Origin: Lachnospiraceae bacterium
GTDB lineage: Bacteria > Bacillota > Clostridia > Lachnospirales > Lachnospiraceae
Assembly (NCBI GenBank): GCA_017442585.1
Contig: JAFRZM010000051.1
Location: forward strand, 1-38,072
Reading direction: 5' to 3'
DNA: 38,072 bases
Part shown: positions 14,148 to 23,133 of the stretch, piece by piece
Layout of the letters: each line of letters begins with the position of its first letter
Position numbering within the stretch: position 1 is the stretch's first letter
Position numbers and translations under genes: made by a program
The notes under the pieces: generated by a model
Database searches by the model: none
What the model saw: only the letters and a program-made list of their open reading frames with translations
Told to the model about the DNA's origin: nothing

Positions 14148-15206
14148 ATGAGCAAGGTAATTGTTGGCATGTCGGGTGGCGTAGACAGTGCGGTTACTGC
14201 CTACCTTTTAAAGGAACAGGGATACGATGTTATAGGTGTCACACTTCGCACCTGGGAACCTGACGGCGATCTTCATAACAGATGCTGCGAAATGGACGAT
14301 GCAAGAAGAGTTTGCATCGCTCTTGGCGTACCTTATTATCCGATTACGGCAAATGATATATTTAAGTGCCATGTTATCGACCCGTTTGTGGATTCTTACC
14401 TTAAAGGAAAAACGCCTAATCCTTGTATAGAGTGTAACCGCTACGTTAAGTGGGCGAAGATGATCGACGTTATGCGCTACATGGGTGCGGATTACATCGC
14501 AACGGGACATTATGCTTATATAATAGAGAAGAACGACAGGTATACAGTTAAGACTGCAAAATACGCTGCAAAAGATCAGACTTACATGCTTTATAAATTG
14601 ACTCAGGATGATTTAGCACATACTTTGATGCCTTTAGGGGATTATTCAAAGGATGAAGTACGTAAAATTGCAGAAAAAGCAGGGCTTCCGGTTGCGAAAA
14701 AGCCTGATTCACAAGAAATCTGCTTTATACCGGATGATGATTACGCAGGATATATAAATGCTCACTTAGAAGGAAAAAGTGTGAAAAACGGTAATTTCGT
14801 GGATACTAACGGTACTGTAATTGCACCGCATAAAGGTATCATTAATTATACTATAGGACAAAGAAAGGGCCTTGGCATTGCTGCCAAAGCGCCTTTATAT
14901 GTGCAGTCTATAAATGCCGAAAACGGCGATGTTGTTCTTGGTTCCAATGAAGATTTGTTTACAAATGAAGTGGTTATCGGCGATACAAATTATTTAAGTA
15001 TCGAAGGGTTACGCGCCGGCGAGTCGGTGCGGGCTCTTGCAAAGATTCGTTATCACCATGCGCCGGCTGCCGCAACGATTACGGGGCTTGACGACAACCG
15101 CGCCCAAATAACTTTCGACGAACCTGTCCGCGCCGTAACGCCCGGCCAGTCCGCGGTGTTCTACGATGATGATATGTGCGTAGTTGGTGGCGGAATTATA
15201 GAATAA
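14148..15206 (+). CDS. mnmA: tRNA-specific 2-thiouridylase MnmA
   Basis: The 352-residue protein thiolates uridine 34 of Lys, Glu and Gln tRNAs. It has the PP-loop SGGVDSAV (9-16), the NPCIECNRYVKW segment with the first catalytic Cys, YIATGHYA, KDQTYMLYKL, and DSQEICFIPDDDY with the second catalytic Cys. C-terminal blocks GTVIAPHKGIINYTIGQRKG and PGQSAVFYDDD.. are typical. Length is standard. It has a GAGGAAAG ribosome site. It converges with the DUF4037 gene on the palindromic element at 15218. No sulfur-relay gene is adjacent. Confidence 0.97.
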   Translation: MSKVIVGMSGGVDSAVTAYLLKEQGYDVIGVTLRTWEPDGDLHNRCCEMDDARRVCIALGVPYYPITANDIFKCHVIDPFVDSYLKGKTPNPCIECNRYVKWAKMIDVMRYMGADYIATGHYAYIIEKNDRYTVKTAKYAAKDQTYMLYKLTQDDLAHTLMPLGDYSKDEVRKIAEKAGLPVAKKPDSQEICFIPDDDYAGYINAHLEGKSVKNGNFVDTNGTVIAPHKGIINYTIGQRKGLGIAAKAPLYVQSINAENGDVVLGSNEDLFTNEVVIGDTNYLSIEGLRAGESVRALAKIRYHHAPAAATITGLDDNRAQITFDEPVRAVTPGQSAVFYDDDMCVVGGGIIE

Positions 15207-15217
15207 ATGAATTGTAT

Positions 15218-15413
15218 AATATAGCAAATCCCGTGAGAGGAATACTCCAAAACGGTCGTCTTTCCACTAAGTAAGAACCGCTTTCTCATAAGCAGAGCGA
15301 TTTCTGCGGAACTCGCTACGCTCAAACAGTCCTCGAAATCGCTCAATCGAAAGCTCTCTTACTAAGTGTTCGCCTTAATGTTTTGTCATATTCCTCTCAC
15401 GGGATTCTATATT
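15218..15413. repeat. ~196-bp imperfect palindrome, MITE-like element or giant bidirectional terminator
   Basis: The ends form a terminal inverted repeat: AATATAG..AATCCCGTGAGAGGAATA at the left (15218-15244) mirrors the right end (15387-15413), continuing to CAAAAC on both sides. Further inward ACTAAGTAAGA mirrors TCTTACTAAGT, and AGCGATTTC mirrors GAAATCGCT, so nearly the whole block can fold on itself. The right end overlaps the stop codon of the DUF4037 gene (15412-15414). The left end is 12 bp after mnmA. No transposase is encoded. Confidence 0.75.
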
Positions 15414-16353
15414 ATTTTAACACTTTACATACATCTGCTTCCAAATATGGATTTATGCAATTTATAAATCCGGCCTGCTTTAACATATCGGAGAGTTCAG
15501 TCGCAACAGTTTCCGTCATCGTTACAACTTTGTCTTTAAGATTGAGCCGATTTGGTTGGTACTTCGTCCCTACCCAGGCTTCTGACGTAATCTCCGTCTC
15601 CGCAAGTTCCTTTAATCTAGATGCAATCACATCATCTTCGTCAATCTCTGTAAGCGCCCTATACGTCCACTTGTAATACGGCGGATAGACACGCTTTAAC
15701 AAAAACGTAAGCTTCATCGCCGCATCCAAACCCTTAGCCTTGCAAAGATTTGCCGCAACTATATCGCCACGCGTCATACACCTCGCATAATTTACCTGCA
15801 ACGCCGCAGAAAACTCATGCATCGCCATTGCTATCATCTCACGCCAAATATTATCCGGATAATAATCAAGAAGCATCCTTCTATAATTACTGAATATTCC
15901 AAGATCATCGCGAAACACTTCCCCGTTTACCGCAGTCGCAAGACATATATGATCAAGTTTTCTCCACTCTTCATCAGTTAATGTACAAGAATTTATATTA
16001 CAATCTATCCGCAAGATATTCGAATAAAAGTCATGTATCGTCATTACACCGCGACGCTCACGCAATCTATCGGTACAAAAGGAACGCTCTTTACTGTCTA
16101 CTATCTCATTATACTTAATCGATAAAAGATTCCCGATTTCATACATATCTTCATCTGTAAGCCAAAGACACACACCCGTCCCAAAATCATGGTCACGCGA
16201 TATCACGTCATCATATCCGAATGAATCAGACCCTTCGCCCGCGATTCCCACTGCAATCCTATCCTCATACTTTGGGAACCCGGTATGTATCATATCCGCG
16301 ATATATTCATCATAAAATCCTCTGTTATTCTGCCATGCGTTTTCTTTATTCAT
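15412..16353 (-). CDS. DUF4037 domain nucleotidyltransferase-like protein
   Basis: The 313-residue protein has a nucleotidyltransferase-fold N-terminus with GIAGEGSDSFGYDDVISRD and HDFGTGVCLWL; the G-S and D-x-D-like pattern (SRDHDFG) would bind metal and nucleotide. A DUF4037 helical C-terminal part follows, with MAMHEFSAALQVNYARCMTR and KLTFLLKRVYPPYYKWTYRA. Substrate is unknown; relatives resemble kanamycin nucleotidyltransferase or MNT-type enzymes. It is a single gene, ends inside the palindromic element and has no recognisable partner such as HEPN. Confidence 0.82.
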   Translation of the reverse strand: MNKENAWQNNRGFYDEYIADMIHTGFPKYEDRIAVGIAGEGSDSFGYDDVISRDHDFGTGVCLWLTDEDMYEIGNLLSIKYNEIVDSKERSFCTDRLRERRGVMTIHDFYSNILRIDCNINSCTLTDEEWRKLDHICLATAVNGEVFRDDLGIFSNYRRMLLDYYPDNIWREMIAMAMHEFSAALQVNYARCMTRGDIVAANLCKAKGLDAAMKLTFLLKRVYPPYYKWTYRALTEIDEDDVIASRLKELAETEITSEAWVGTKYQPNRLNLKDKVVTMTETVATELSDMLKQAGFINCINPYLEADVCKVLK

Positions 16354-16404
16354 AGTAAAGCCTTTTATTTTTAATCTTATACGTCCAGGATTATTTCGTC
16401 AATC

Positions 16405-17577
16405 CTACGCTTTCTTTCGTAACGCCCCGACTCCTGCGGCCAATACACCCGTAAGTAACATGTCCGGTAACGTACAGCCGACCGGAATATCGACCTTCAT
16501 TAAGCATCTATAAATTATAAAGCCAACAACAAATATTATAAGATTCAAGAAATCAAACTTCTTATCATCCTTTTCCCTCTTAAAGATAAAGTAATCAACG
16601 ATCTCAATTGCAATCATCGGTGCAAATACAGAACCGATAAAGTATAAGAACTCCGTAATATCATATAATGGGAAGAATATTGCAAGAACCACACCTAACA
16701 CCGTAGTTACTATCGCAATCATCTTACCGCTTACCTTAGAATAAATAGACTCACTCGAAATTCCCGCAGAATATGCATCGAGGAATGTAGTTGTAACTGT
16801 AGAAAATACGATAATAAGAAGACCTGCAATTCCGACTCCGGCTTTAACCATAATCTTTGCAATATCAATCTCCGAGGTAAAAATGGCTGCCCCCATACCG
16901 ATTACATACATAAACATACTGATAACTCCGTATACTATAGCGCTTACAGCCGTTGCCGCTACAGGCTTTTTAGCATCCTTTGTGTAATCACAGATTAACG
17001 GAAGCCACGAAAGCGGCATAGCTACGGACAGTTCTACCGCAGCGCCGAAAGACATGGTTTCTGTAACCTTTGCGCTAAAATCACCGTTCTTAAATATAAC
17101 AACAAATAAAATAATAGACAGAACAAATAACGCACCCATAGCAACCGTATTTATCTTGCCCAGGTTTTTAATGCCGATAAGAAGCCACACGATTATTAGC
17201 GCGCCAATAACAATGCACCATAAGAAGTTAAACTTCTCTCCGCCCAATATCTCGCTTGCTGAAAGTGCTCCGTCGTAAATCATAATGCCCGTCCAACCGA
17301 CAAGCTGAATTACATTAAGTACGCAAAATAAAAGTCCGCCAATCTTACCGAATGAAAGCTTACTCACCTCCATGGAACTTATACGAAGCTTTCCACCGAT
17401 AACTCCCGCAAAGAAAAGCAATAAACATCCTATGATATGTCCTACGATTACCGCAAGTAATCCCTTCTTAAACCCTAACTCCGCAAGATACGTACCGGTC
17501 ACAATCTCCGCGATTGAAACCGCCGCACCAAACCATATCAAACCATTCTCAAAAATACTCGTACGTCTTTCTTCCAT
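16405..17577 (-). CDS. cytX: CytX-type hydroxymethylpyrimidine transporter (NCS1 family)
   Basis: The 390-residue protein has about 11-12 membrane segments of the cytosine/purine permease (NCS1) family: LIWFGAAVSIAEIVTGTYLA at the start, GKIGGLLFCVLNVIQLVGWT, and PLSWLPLICDYTKDAKKP, as seen in CytX. It is the last gene of the TPP-riboswitch operon, 6 bp after thiD. Thiamine-regulated NCS1 carriers of this type take up hydroxymethylpyrimidine, the substrate of ThiD. Substrate assignment rests on this context and similarity. Confidence 0.88.
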   Translation of the reverse strand: MEERRTSIFENGLIWFGAAVSIAEIVTGTYLAELGFKKGLLAVIVGHIIGCLLLFFAGVIGGKLRISSMEVSKLSFGKIGGLLFCVLNVIQLVGWTGIMIYDGALSASEILGGEKFNFLWCIVIGALIIVWLLIGIKNLGKINTVAMGALFVLSIILFVVIFKNGDFSAKVTETMSFGAAVELSVAMPLSWLPLICDYTKDAKKPVAATAVSAIVYGVISMFMYVIGMGAAIFTSEIDIAKIMVKAGVGIAGLLIIVFSTVTTTFLDAYSAGISSESIYSKVSGKMIAIVTTVLGVVLAIFFPLYDITEFLYFIGSVFAPMIAIEIVDYFIFKREKDDKKFDFLNLIIFVVGFIIYRCLMKVDIPVGCTLPDMLLTGVLAAGVGALRKKA

Positions 17578-17583
17578 TTCCCT

Positions 17584-18387
17584 TTAAGCCTCCTCATTAA
17601 AGTATCCGTTTAAATTAAAATTATGTGCCATAGGACCCTGACCTTTTCCCAAATCAAGCCCTGCAGCGAGCGCCCCCGAAATATACTTTTTTGCACGGCT
17701 TACAGACTCTTTTAAACAAAATCCCTTAGCAAGATTTGCCGCTATTGCAGACGATAAAGTACATCCCGTGCCGTGTGTATTGTCGTTATCAATCCTTTCG
17801 CCCTTAAACCAGGTAAAAGCGCCCGACTCATACAACAAATCATTCGCTGTAGATACGGCGTGTCCGCCTTTAAGCAATACCGAAACACCCATTTCCCCGC
17901 CGATTCTACGAGCTGCAGTTTCCATATCGCTTTCAGATTCTATCTTCATACCAGATAAAATCTCCGCCTCAGGAATATTAGGTGTTATCACATTCGCAAG
18001 CGGAATGAGTTTATTTACAAGTGTACTTACCGCATCCTCCTTTAAAAGTCTTGACCCGGACGTCGATACCATTACCGGATCTACGACAATGTTTTTCGCA
18101 CTGTATTCATTTAAACTATCCGCAATTACTTCAATAAGTTCCGATGAAGATACCATACCAATCTTAACCGCATCAGGATAAATATCCGTAAATACCGCAT
18201 CTATCTGTGCCTTTAAAAACTCCGGTGTCGCTTCCTGAATGTCTGTTACACCCATCGTGTTTTGCGCAGTTAAAGCCGTTATAGCGCTTTCGGCAAACAC
18301 ACCGTTCATAGTCATTGTCTTAATATCAGCCTGGATTCCCGCACCTCCGCTGCTATCGGAACCGGCTATAGTTAATGCAACTTTCAT
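17584..18387 (-). CDS. thiD: hydroxymethylpyrimidine/phosphomethylpyrimidine kinase ThiD
   Basis: The 267-residue ribokinase-fold enzyme phosphorylates hydroxymethylpyrimidine twice. Motifs: ALTIAGSDSSGGAGIQADIK (3-22), the NGVFAESAITALTAQNT loop, VDPVMVSTSG, NIPEAEIL, LLKGGH and NTHGTGCTLSSAIAANLAKG with the catalytic Asp in DNDNTHGTGC. It lies between thiE (45-nt gap) and cytX (6-nt gap) in the salvage operon. Confidence 0.97.
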   Translation of the reverse strand: MKVALTIAGSDSSGGAGIQADIKTMTMNGVFAESAITALTAQNTMGVTDIQEATPEFLKAQIDAVFTDIYPDAVKIGMVSSSELIEVIADSLNEYSAKNIVVDPVMVSTSGSRLLKEDAVSTLVNKLIPLANVITPNIPEAEILSGMKIESESDMETAARRIGGEMGVSVLLKGGHAVSTANDLLYESGAFTWFKGERIDNDNTHGTGCTLSSAIAANLAKGFCLKESVSRAKKYISGALAAGLDLGKGQGPMAHNFNLNGYFNEEA

Positions 18388-18432
18388 TTTATATATTCCC
18401 TTTTCATTTTTAATAAACAGTTGATTTCAAAA

Positions 18433-19071
18433 TCAACCGATCGTTTCAATGATTCTTTCTTTTAAACGCATGCACGCGCCCGTTATATCTTTTTCCGCAA
18501 ACACAGCACTTACCAAGGCCATTCCCGCGATTCCCGTATTCTCAAGTTCGCCCATATTTTCATAAGTGATTCCGCCTATTGCAACAACAGGAATCGGGAC
18601 CGCACTTGTTATAGCACGTAACGTCTCTTTGGTCATAGGCACTGCATCCTTTTTAGTCGTACTTCCAAATACCGCACCGCTTCCCAGGTAATCTGCACCT
18701 GCTTCATATGCTTTAACTGCCTCTTCGACGTTATGTGCAGTTGCACCGATTATCATTGACTCCCCGGCAGTTTTGCGGATAAGTCTTATGTTACCGTCAT
18801 CTTGTCCGATATGAACTCCTGCTGCCCCGACCTTTGTCGCAATAACAGGATTATCATTAATTATTAACGGTACCTTATACTCGCGGCATACTCCGTTTAT
18901 TTCATATGCCTCCTCAAAAAACTCCTCATAAGAAAGATTTTTCTCGCGGAGCTGAATCATCGTAGCACCGCCCTCTATAGCCGCTTTTACCTCATCCTTT
19001 AACGCCTTGCCGTTAAGCCAGGTGCGGTCTGTTATCGCATACAAAATTAAAGATTCTCTATCTACTTTCAT
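18433..19071 (-). CDS. thiE: thiamine-phosphate synthase ThiE
   Basis: The 212-residue TIM-barrel enzyme joins pyrimidine and thiazole phosphates. Motifs: LYAITDRTWLNG, IQLREKN, LIINDNPVIATKVGAAGVHI with GQDDG, IIGATAHN, DYLGSGAVFGSTTKKDA and VAIGGI. Its first codons overlap the end of thiM by 14 bp, which suggests translational coupling. It joins the ThiD and ThiM products in the same operon. Confidence 0.97.
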   Translation of the reverse strand: MKVDRESLILYAITDRTWLNGKALKDEVKAAIEGGATMIQLREKNLSYEEFFEEAYEINGVCREYKVPLIINDNPVIATKVGAAGVHIGQDDGNIRLIRKTAGESMIIGATAHNVEEAVKAYEAGADYLGSGAVFGSTTKKDAVPMTKETLRAITSAVPIPVVAIGGITYENMGELENTGIAGMALVSAVFAEKDITGACMRLKERIIETIG

Positions 19072-19840
19072 AATTTGCCCTAGCCTCTAACTCATCCCAC
19101 GTCATACTGTGAATACTGTCAATAAGATAATTCCTGTATGACGCGTTACCATCCGCACTGCCCATGCGTTCAAATGCTACCTCGCCTGCAACATTAAATG
19201 TCACAACTGCGTTTAAAGTTGCAGACAAACTTTCCGTCTTTTGAACACCGATATATGCGGCAATCAAAGCGCCCATCATGCAACCGGTTCCCGTAACCTT
19301 GCTCATAATAGGATTACCGTTATTGCAAAGATATGTTACCGCGCCGTTTGTTATGATATCTTTCTTATCCGTAACCACTACGATGCAATTTAACGCTCTT
19401 GAAAGTAACGATGCGGATTCCTTTGTGTCATTACCGCGGGCACTATACATCTTTGATAAAGCGCCAAGTTCCGTGACATTGCACTTGATTACCGTTACTT
19501 TAACCCTCGATAATATCTCTTTTGCAAAATTGCGTCGAACGCTTGAAATCGCGATTCCTACCGGATCAAATACAACGGGAATGTTATATTTATTCGCTGT
19601 TTCTCCGGCCTTTATCATAGTTCCCACGCGATCAAAACCTGGAGTTCCAAGATTAAGTAAAAGCGCTTTACTTATACGCTCAATCTCATCTATTTCTTCT
19701 GTCATGTCGCTCATTATAGGCTTCGCATTGCATGCAAGAAGAAGATTTGCAGTATCATTCGCAGCTACATAATTTGTTATCGTATGCACGATTGGATTTG
19801 TATCATGCACCAACATTCTTATCTTACTTATCTCTTTCAA
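19058..19840 (-). CDS. thiM: hydroxyethylthiazole kinase ThiM
   Basis: The 260-residue protein has VHTITNYVAANDTANLLLAC, KPIMSDMTEEI, LLLNLGTPG, VFDPVGIA, IKCNVTELGAL, VTDKKDII and the catalytic VTGTGCMMGALIAAYIG. It salvages the thiazole moiety by phosphorylation. It lies 23 bp downstream of thiW and overlaps thiE. Confidence 0.97.
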   Translation of the reverse strand: MKEISKIRMLVHDTNPIVHTITNYVAANDTANLLLACNAKPIMSDMTEEIDEIERISKALLLNLGTPGFDRVGTMIKAGETANKYNIPVVFDPVGIAISSVRRNFAKEILSRVKVTVIKCNVTELGALSKMYSARGNDTKESASLLSRALNCIVVVTDKKDIITNGAVTYLCNNGNPIMSKVTGTGCMMGALIAAYIGVQKTESLSATLNAVVTFNVAGEVAFERMGSADGNASYRNYLIDSIHSMTWDELEARANYESR

Positions 19841-19863
19841 TTTACGTTCCCATTCCTTTTAAA

Positions 19864-20379
19864 CTATGCCATCTCGTCTGAGTTAAAATTTATTGCCTTA
19901 GACTTCTTTAAGGCAAAAATTATAACCGCGGAGATTACCGTACCTCCTACCGTCGAAATCAAAAACGGCAGGATATATGCGTAAAATGCGACCGCTCCGG
20001 CGCTTTGTCCCATAAAGAATATTGCCACAGGGTATGCCAATAAGCCTCCCAAAATTCCCGTTCCAATTACTTCCGCGATTAATGTAAACGGAATGTTTTT
20101 GGTCTTATGATAAGTAATTCCGCAAAGTAATGCTCCTACCATCGATCCCGGAAATGCCATAAGACTTCCGAGTCCTAAGATGTTACGAATGAGTGATGCG
20201 GTAAATGCAACTCCCACTCCGTAAAACGGTCCCAGGAACACTGCGCAAAATACATTCACCATGTGCTGCACCGGAGCACATTTGCTTCCCAATACCGGAA
20301 ATGAGAATAGACTTCCCACAACCGCAACCGCGCACAACACTCCTGCCAGTGCAAGCTTTTTCGTATTTGTTCTTTTCAT
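19864..20379 (-). CDS. thiW: ThiW, substrate-binding (S) component of an ECF-type transporter
   Basis: The ~171-residue membrane protein has five to six hydrophobic segments and the ThiW pattern KLALAGVLCAVAVVGSLFSF, GSKCAPVQHMVNVFCAVFLG, FYGVGVAFTASLIRNILGLG and AFPGSMVGALLCGI. ThiW proteins are thiamine-riboswitch-controlled S-components proposed to import a thiazole precursor, which fits the thiM partner next in the operon. No ECF ATPase or T-subunit is here; a shared module elsewhere is expected. The ATG at 20379 is preferred; a GTG three codons upstream is also possible. Confidence 0.9.
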   Translation of the reverse strand: MKRTNTKKLALAGVLCAVAVVGSLFSFPVLGSKCAPVQHMVNVFCAVFLGPFYGVGVAFTASLIRNILGLGSLMAFPGSMVGALLCGITYHKTKNIPFTLIAEVIGTGILGGLLAYPVAIFFMGQSAGAVAFYAYILPFLISTVGGTVISAVIIFALKKSKAINFNSDEMA

Positions 20380-20468
20380 GCTTTTCACTCGTAATCTAAT
20401 GATTACTTCTCCTTTCTTTTATAACCGGAAATTTGCCAAAGAATCGGCACTAAGAAGTTAAGAAGGAT

Positions 20469-20496
20469 AAAAAAAGAGATATCCTTCGGATATCTC
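20469..20496 (-). terminator. regulatory terminator behind the TPP riboswitch
   Basis: On the minus strand GAGATATCC (20488-20496) pairs with GGATATCTC (20476-20484) around GAA, followed by a T7 run. It lies between the riboswitch aptamer and thiW, the expected place for ligand-dependent transcription termination. Confidence 0.9.
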
Positions 20497-20516
20497 CCAT
20501 AAACCATAGTAAATAT

Positions 20517-20601
20517 AGACTCTTCCTACGGCGGCATTATCCGCATCAGGTAAAAGGGTCGAAGTTAACTTCCTCTCAGCCGCCTCGCAGCTCCCCCGGT
20601 T
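20517..20601 (-). promoter_or_regulatory. TPP riboswitch (THI element)
   Basis: The minus strand carries the conserved aptamer parts: GGGGAGC, GGCTGAGAGG, GACCCTTTTACCTGAT and GGATAATGCCGCCGTAGGAAG. This is the classical thiamine pyrophosphate aptamer. With the terminator at 20469-20496 it should switch off thiW-thiM-thiE-thiD-cytX when TPP is plentiful. Confidence 0.97.
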
Positions 20602-20619
20602 ATTCTGTTCACAAGTACT

Positions 20620-20648
20620 GTTATAACACTTATTGATTTTTAAATCAA
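20620..20648 (-). promoter_or_regulatory. promoter of the thiamine salvage operon
   Basis: Minus-strand TTGATT (20643-20648), 17-bp spacer, TATAAC (20620-20625), about 20 nt before the aptamer. Confidence 0.65.
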
Positions 20649-20685
20649 TAGCAAGTATATAAGAAAACTTAGTGATTCCGATAAA

Positions 20686-21897
20686 TTATTTCTTCAGTGA
20701 CTTAAGATATGCCTTTCTCTGGTACATCTTCTTGTCGGCCTCCTCGAAAAGCTCTTTATAATGCTTTATTGTCTTAGGACTGTATACTGCCATACCACTG
20801 GAAAGAACCATTTTACCTGAAAGAGCATTCTCTTCCATGGCCGTCTCAAAATCGATTAACATCATGTTGCGGTTAGCGTAGTTATTACCCTCGATGAATA
20901 CAGCAAATTCATCGCCGCCGTAGCGATATATATCGCAATTCTTGAAGTACTTATTCAATGTTGCGGCTGCGTCTCTTATATACTGATCTCCCGCTTCATG
21001 ACCTAAGGTATCATTTATCTTCTTTAATTCATTAAGATCGCATACGATAAGGGCAAAGTTTTTGAGATTGCCTGCTGCCATCTTGTTGTTCTTCTTATTC
21101 CGGTCTTCCATATAAGCATGCTTGTTCTTTAGGCCGGTTAAAGAATCCGTATATGCCATAAGACGTGCGGAACCAAGTTCTTTCGTTCTGGCTTTGTCCT
21201 TGTTTATCAGGATTTCAAGCTCTTTTCTGTAATCATCCTTTGTGCCTTCAAGTACGAAAGTATGAAGCACGCAGGTCGTAAGAAGGCATCCCGCGGAATA
21301 ATATGGAAGGAGCGGATTACCTGCCTGCAGAATAATAAATATCGCCATTACCATACCGGATACACCGATTGTACGATGACGGAAACGTTCCTTGTCGACC
21401 TTCGTTCTTCCCACAATCAAAATATATGCAGAAATCACGAAGAAAATAACAACCTGTATAATAAGAGTAATGAAACGAAGACTGTATGTTACGTACGTTC
21501 CGTCGCTCTTAAATTCAAACATCATAGGGTAAAATACATTGCCTAAAAGCACAAGGCTTTCGAATGTTAAGAATACGATACCGCAAGTTGAAACGATATT
21601 TCTAAACATCTTGTTTTTTTCGAGATACTCGGTAATATACTTAGTCCAGAAAAAAACGCTTAATGCCATCGAGACAAAAAACAGTACCGTCACTATATAA
21701 CATAGGGTTTTTAATCCATTTTCATAAAGGAGTCCCCAAAGGATATCTGCCACATAGAATAAAAGAACACCAAAAAGGAAGCGGCGATAGGATTTATGCG
21801 CCGGAATGATATCGTCTTTATCAGCTTTTCTCCATACGTCAAAGTTAATGACTATGTGGACCAGCAAAGCCAGAATAGCAATACTTGAATAATCCAT
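20686..21897 (-). CDS. membrane-bound diguanylate cyclase (GGDEF)
   Basis: The ~403-residue protein has a six- to seven-span N-terminal membrane sensor region (about 1-215), a short linker helix and a GGDEF domain (about 245-400) with ARLMAYTDSLTGLKNKHAYM, VCDLNELKKINDTLGHEAGD and an intact YGGDEF active site, predicting c-di-GMP synthesis. The inhibitory RxxD site upstream of GGDEF appears replaced (KNCD). The ATG at 21897 is preferred over a GTG at 21903, as GGGGAAGTGATT gives normal spacing. The sensed signal is unknown. It is a single gene with its own promoter. Confidence 0.92.
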   Translation of the reverse strand: MDYSSIAILALLVHIVINFDVWRKADKDDIIPAHKSYRRFLFGVLLFYVADILWGLLYENGLKTLCYIVTVLFFVSMALSVFFWTKYITEYLEKNKMFRNIVSTCGIVFLTFESLVLLGNVFYPMMFEFKSDGTYVTYSLRFITLIIQVVIFFVISAYILIVGRTKVDKERFRHRTIGVSGMVMAIFIILQAGNPLLPYYSAGCLLTTCVLHTFVLEGTKDDYRKELEILINKDKARTKELGSARLMAYTDSLTGLKNKHAYMEDRNKKNNKMAAGNLKNFALIVCDLNELKKINDTLGHEAGDQYIRDAAATLNKYFKNCDIYRYGGDEFAVFIEGNNYANRNMMLIDFETAMEENALSGKMVLSSGMAVYSPKTIKHYKELFEEADKKMYQRKAYLKSLKK

Positions 21898-21972
21898 AAT
21901 CACTTCCCCACAAATGCCGCATATTTAGTGTAAACCCCCTAACAGGGCATACATGCAGACTTCGTTAAGCGT

Positions 21973-22001
21973 ATTATAAATATTTTTGTGTCAAATTGCA
22001 A
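21973..22001 (-). promoter_or_regulatory. promoter of the diguanylate cyclase gene
   Basis: Minus-strand TTGCAA (21996-22001), 17-bp spacer, TATAAT (21973-21978). Confidence 0.6.
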
Positions 22002-22029
22002 ACAATTACCGGTAATTTTCAGATATTTT

Positions 22030-23103
22030 TCACATATTGCGGCCAAAAAGTCTTGCTGCATCCATCATTGCGTGCATATTTGCTTCAGGCGTACCGATTG
22101 GCATCTGACATCCTGTGGTTAAGACATAGCCACACTTACAGTCATGACCGTCTTCTATGCATTTCTTGGCAGATTCCAAGACTTCCATTGGAGTGCCGTC
22201 TTTTACGATATCTACAGGCGGGACATTTCCCTGGATTGCCATAACAGGACCTAAAACCTCTTTGGCCTCTTTTATCGATTCTACGTTATCAAGACCGAAA
22301 AGTCCGATTCCGGTGGTCTTTAAATCTTCCCAAAGTCCGCGACTTGTTCCGCAAATATGTAATCCGCAGCCACGTCCGTGTGCCTTTATGAAATCGACGT
22401 TCTTCTTGAAATACGGATACGAGAACTCATGATACTGCTCAGGGCTTATCAAAGTCGTGGAACTTACGGGATCCGCAAAACCAATACCAACTTCCATGTC
22501 AATTAATTTTTCTATGTATTTATTATTGTTTTCTACGATAACATCCATTAGTTGTTTTATTTTATCAGGGCACTTAAGCATTCCCATTAAAAGCCACTCG
22601 GTGCCAAGAACCATAGCTGCTACGGTAAAAGGTCCTGTTACGGTGCCGCTTACAGGCACCTTATCACCAAGACGGTCTTTAACCATACGAAGACCTTTTA
22701 AGATTATCGGAAGTCTTCCGTCCTTTTCGACGTCGACGATTTTCGCATTATCTATCGTTTTAAGCGTAAGTGCAGGTGTTTTAAGCTGGGCCACATTCGT
22801 GTCGGTGTACTTAATTTCGGAACCCATGGCTTCTGCCATACCGCGAAGTGTCGTGGAAAGTCCGACTCCGTCACTCTTAAAAGTGTTGTATATATACTCT
22901 TCGAGCTCGCACATTTTCTCCGCTGAATGATAGTATTCCTTTATTCCGCAACCTATAAGTGGTGCCATGGTTTCGCCTGTATCAAGGCAACACTGTATGC
23001 GGTCGACACTCTTTCCTTCGCTTATAAGCCTATTTCTTTCAAACGGTGTAAGTTCATCTTCAGGAACCTTTAAACCGTTACCATAATCGCGAATGTATTT
23101 CAT
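22030..23103 (-). CDS. UroD-family (MtaA/CmuA-type) corrinoid methyltransferase
   Basis: The 357-residue protein has the uroporphyrinogen decarboxylase fold used by cobamide methyltransferases. TGPFTVAAMVLGTEW, DPVSSTTLISPEQYHEFSYP, HICGTSRGLWEDL (HxC zinc ligands, ~245) and VLTTGCQMPIGTPEANMHAM (third ligand Cys, ~330) are seen. The zinc motif distinguishes it from heme-pathway UroD. It is last in an operon with a corrinoid protein, its activator and another UroD-type enzyme. It therefore probably transfers a methyl group to or from the corrinoid protein; the donor or acceptor is unknown. Confidence 0.87.
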   Translation of the reverse strand: MKYIRDYGNGLKVPEDELTPFERNRLISEGKSVDRIQCCLDTGETMAPLIGCGIKEYYHSAEKMCELEEYIYNTFKSDGVGLSTTLRGMAEAMGSEIKYTDTNVAQLKTPALTLKTIDNAKIVDVEKDGRLPIILKGLRMVKDRLGDKVPVSGTVTGPFTVAAMVLGTEWLLMGMLKCPDKIKQLMDVIVENNNKYIEKLIDMEVGIGFADPVSSTTLISPEQYHEFSYPYFKKNVDFIKAHGRGCGLHICGTSRGLWEDLKTTGIGLFGLDNVESIKEAKEVLGPVMAIQGNVPPVDIVKDGTPMEVLESAKKCIEDGHDCKCGYVLTTGCQMPIGTPEANMHAMMDAARLFGRNM

Positions 23104-23133
23104 TAAGTATTTACTCCTTTAAACCCATGTTAG

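Noticed and set aside
22030-23103. Heme-pathway uroporphyrinogen decarboxylase (hemE)
   Set aside because: The HxC..C zinc motif and the corrinoid-operon context indicate a methyltransferase rather than HemE.
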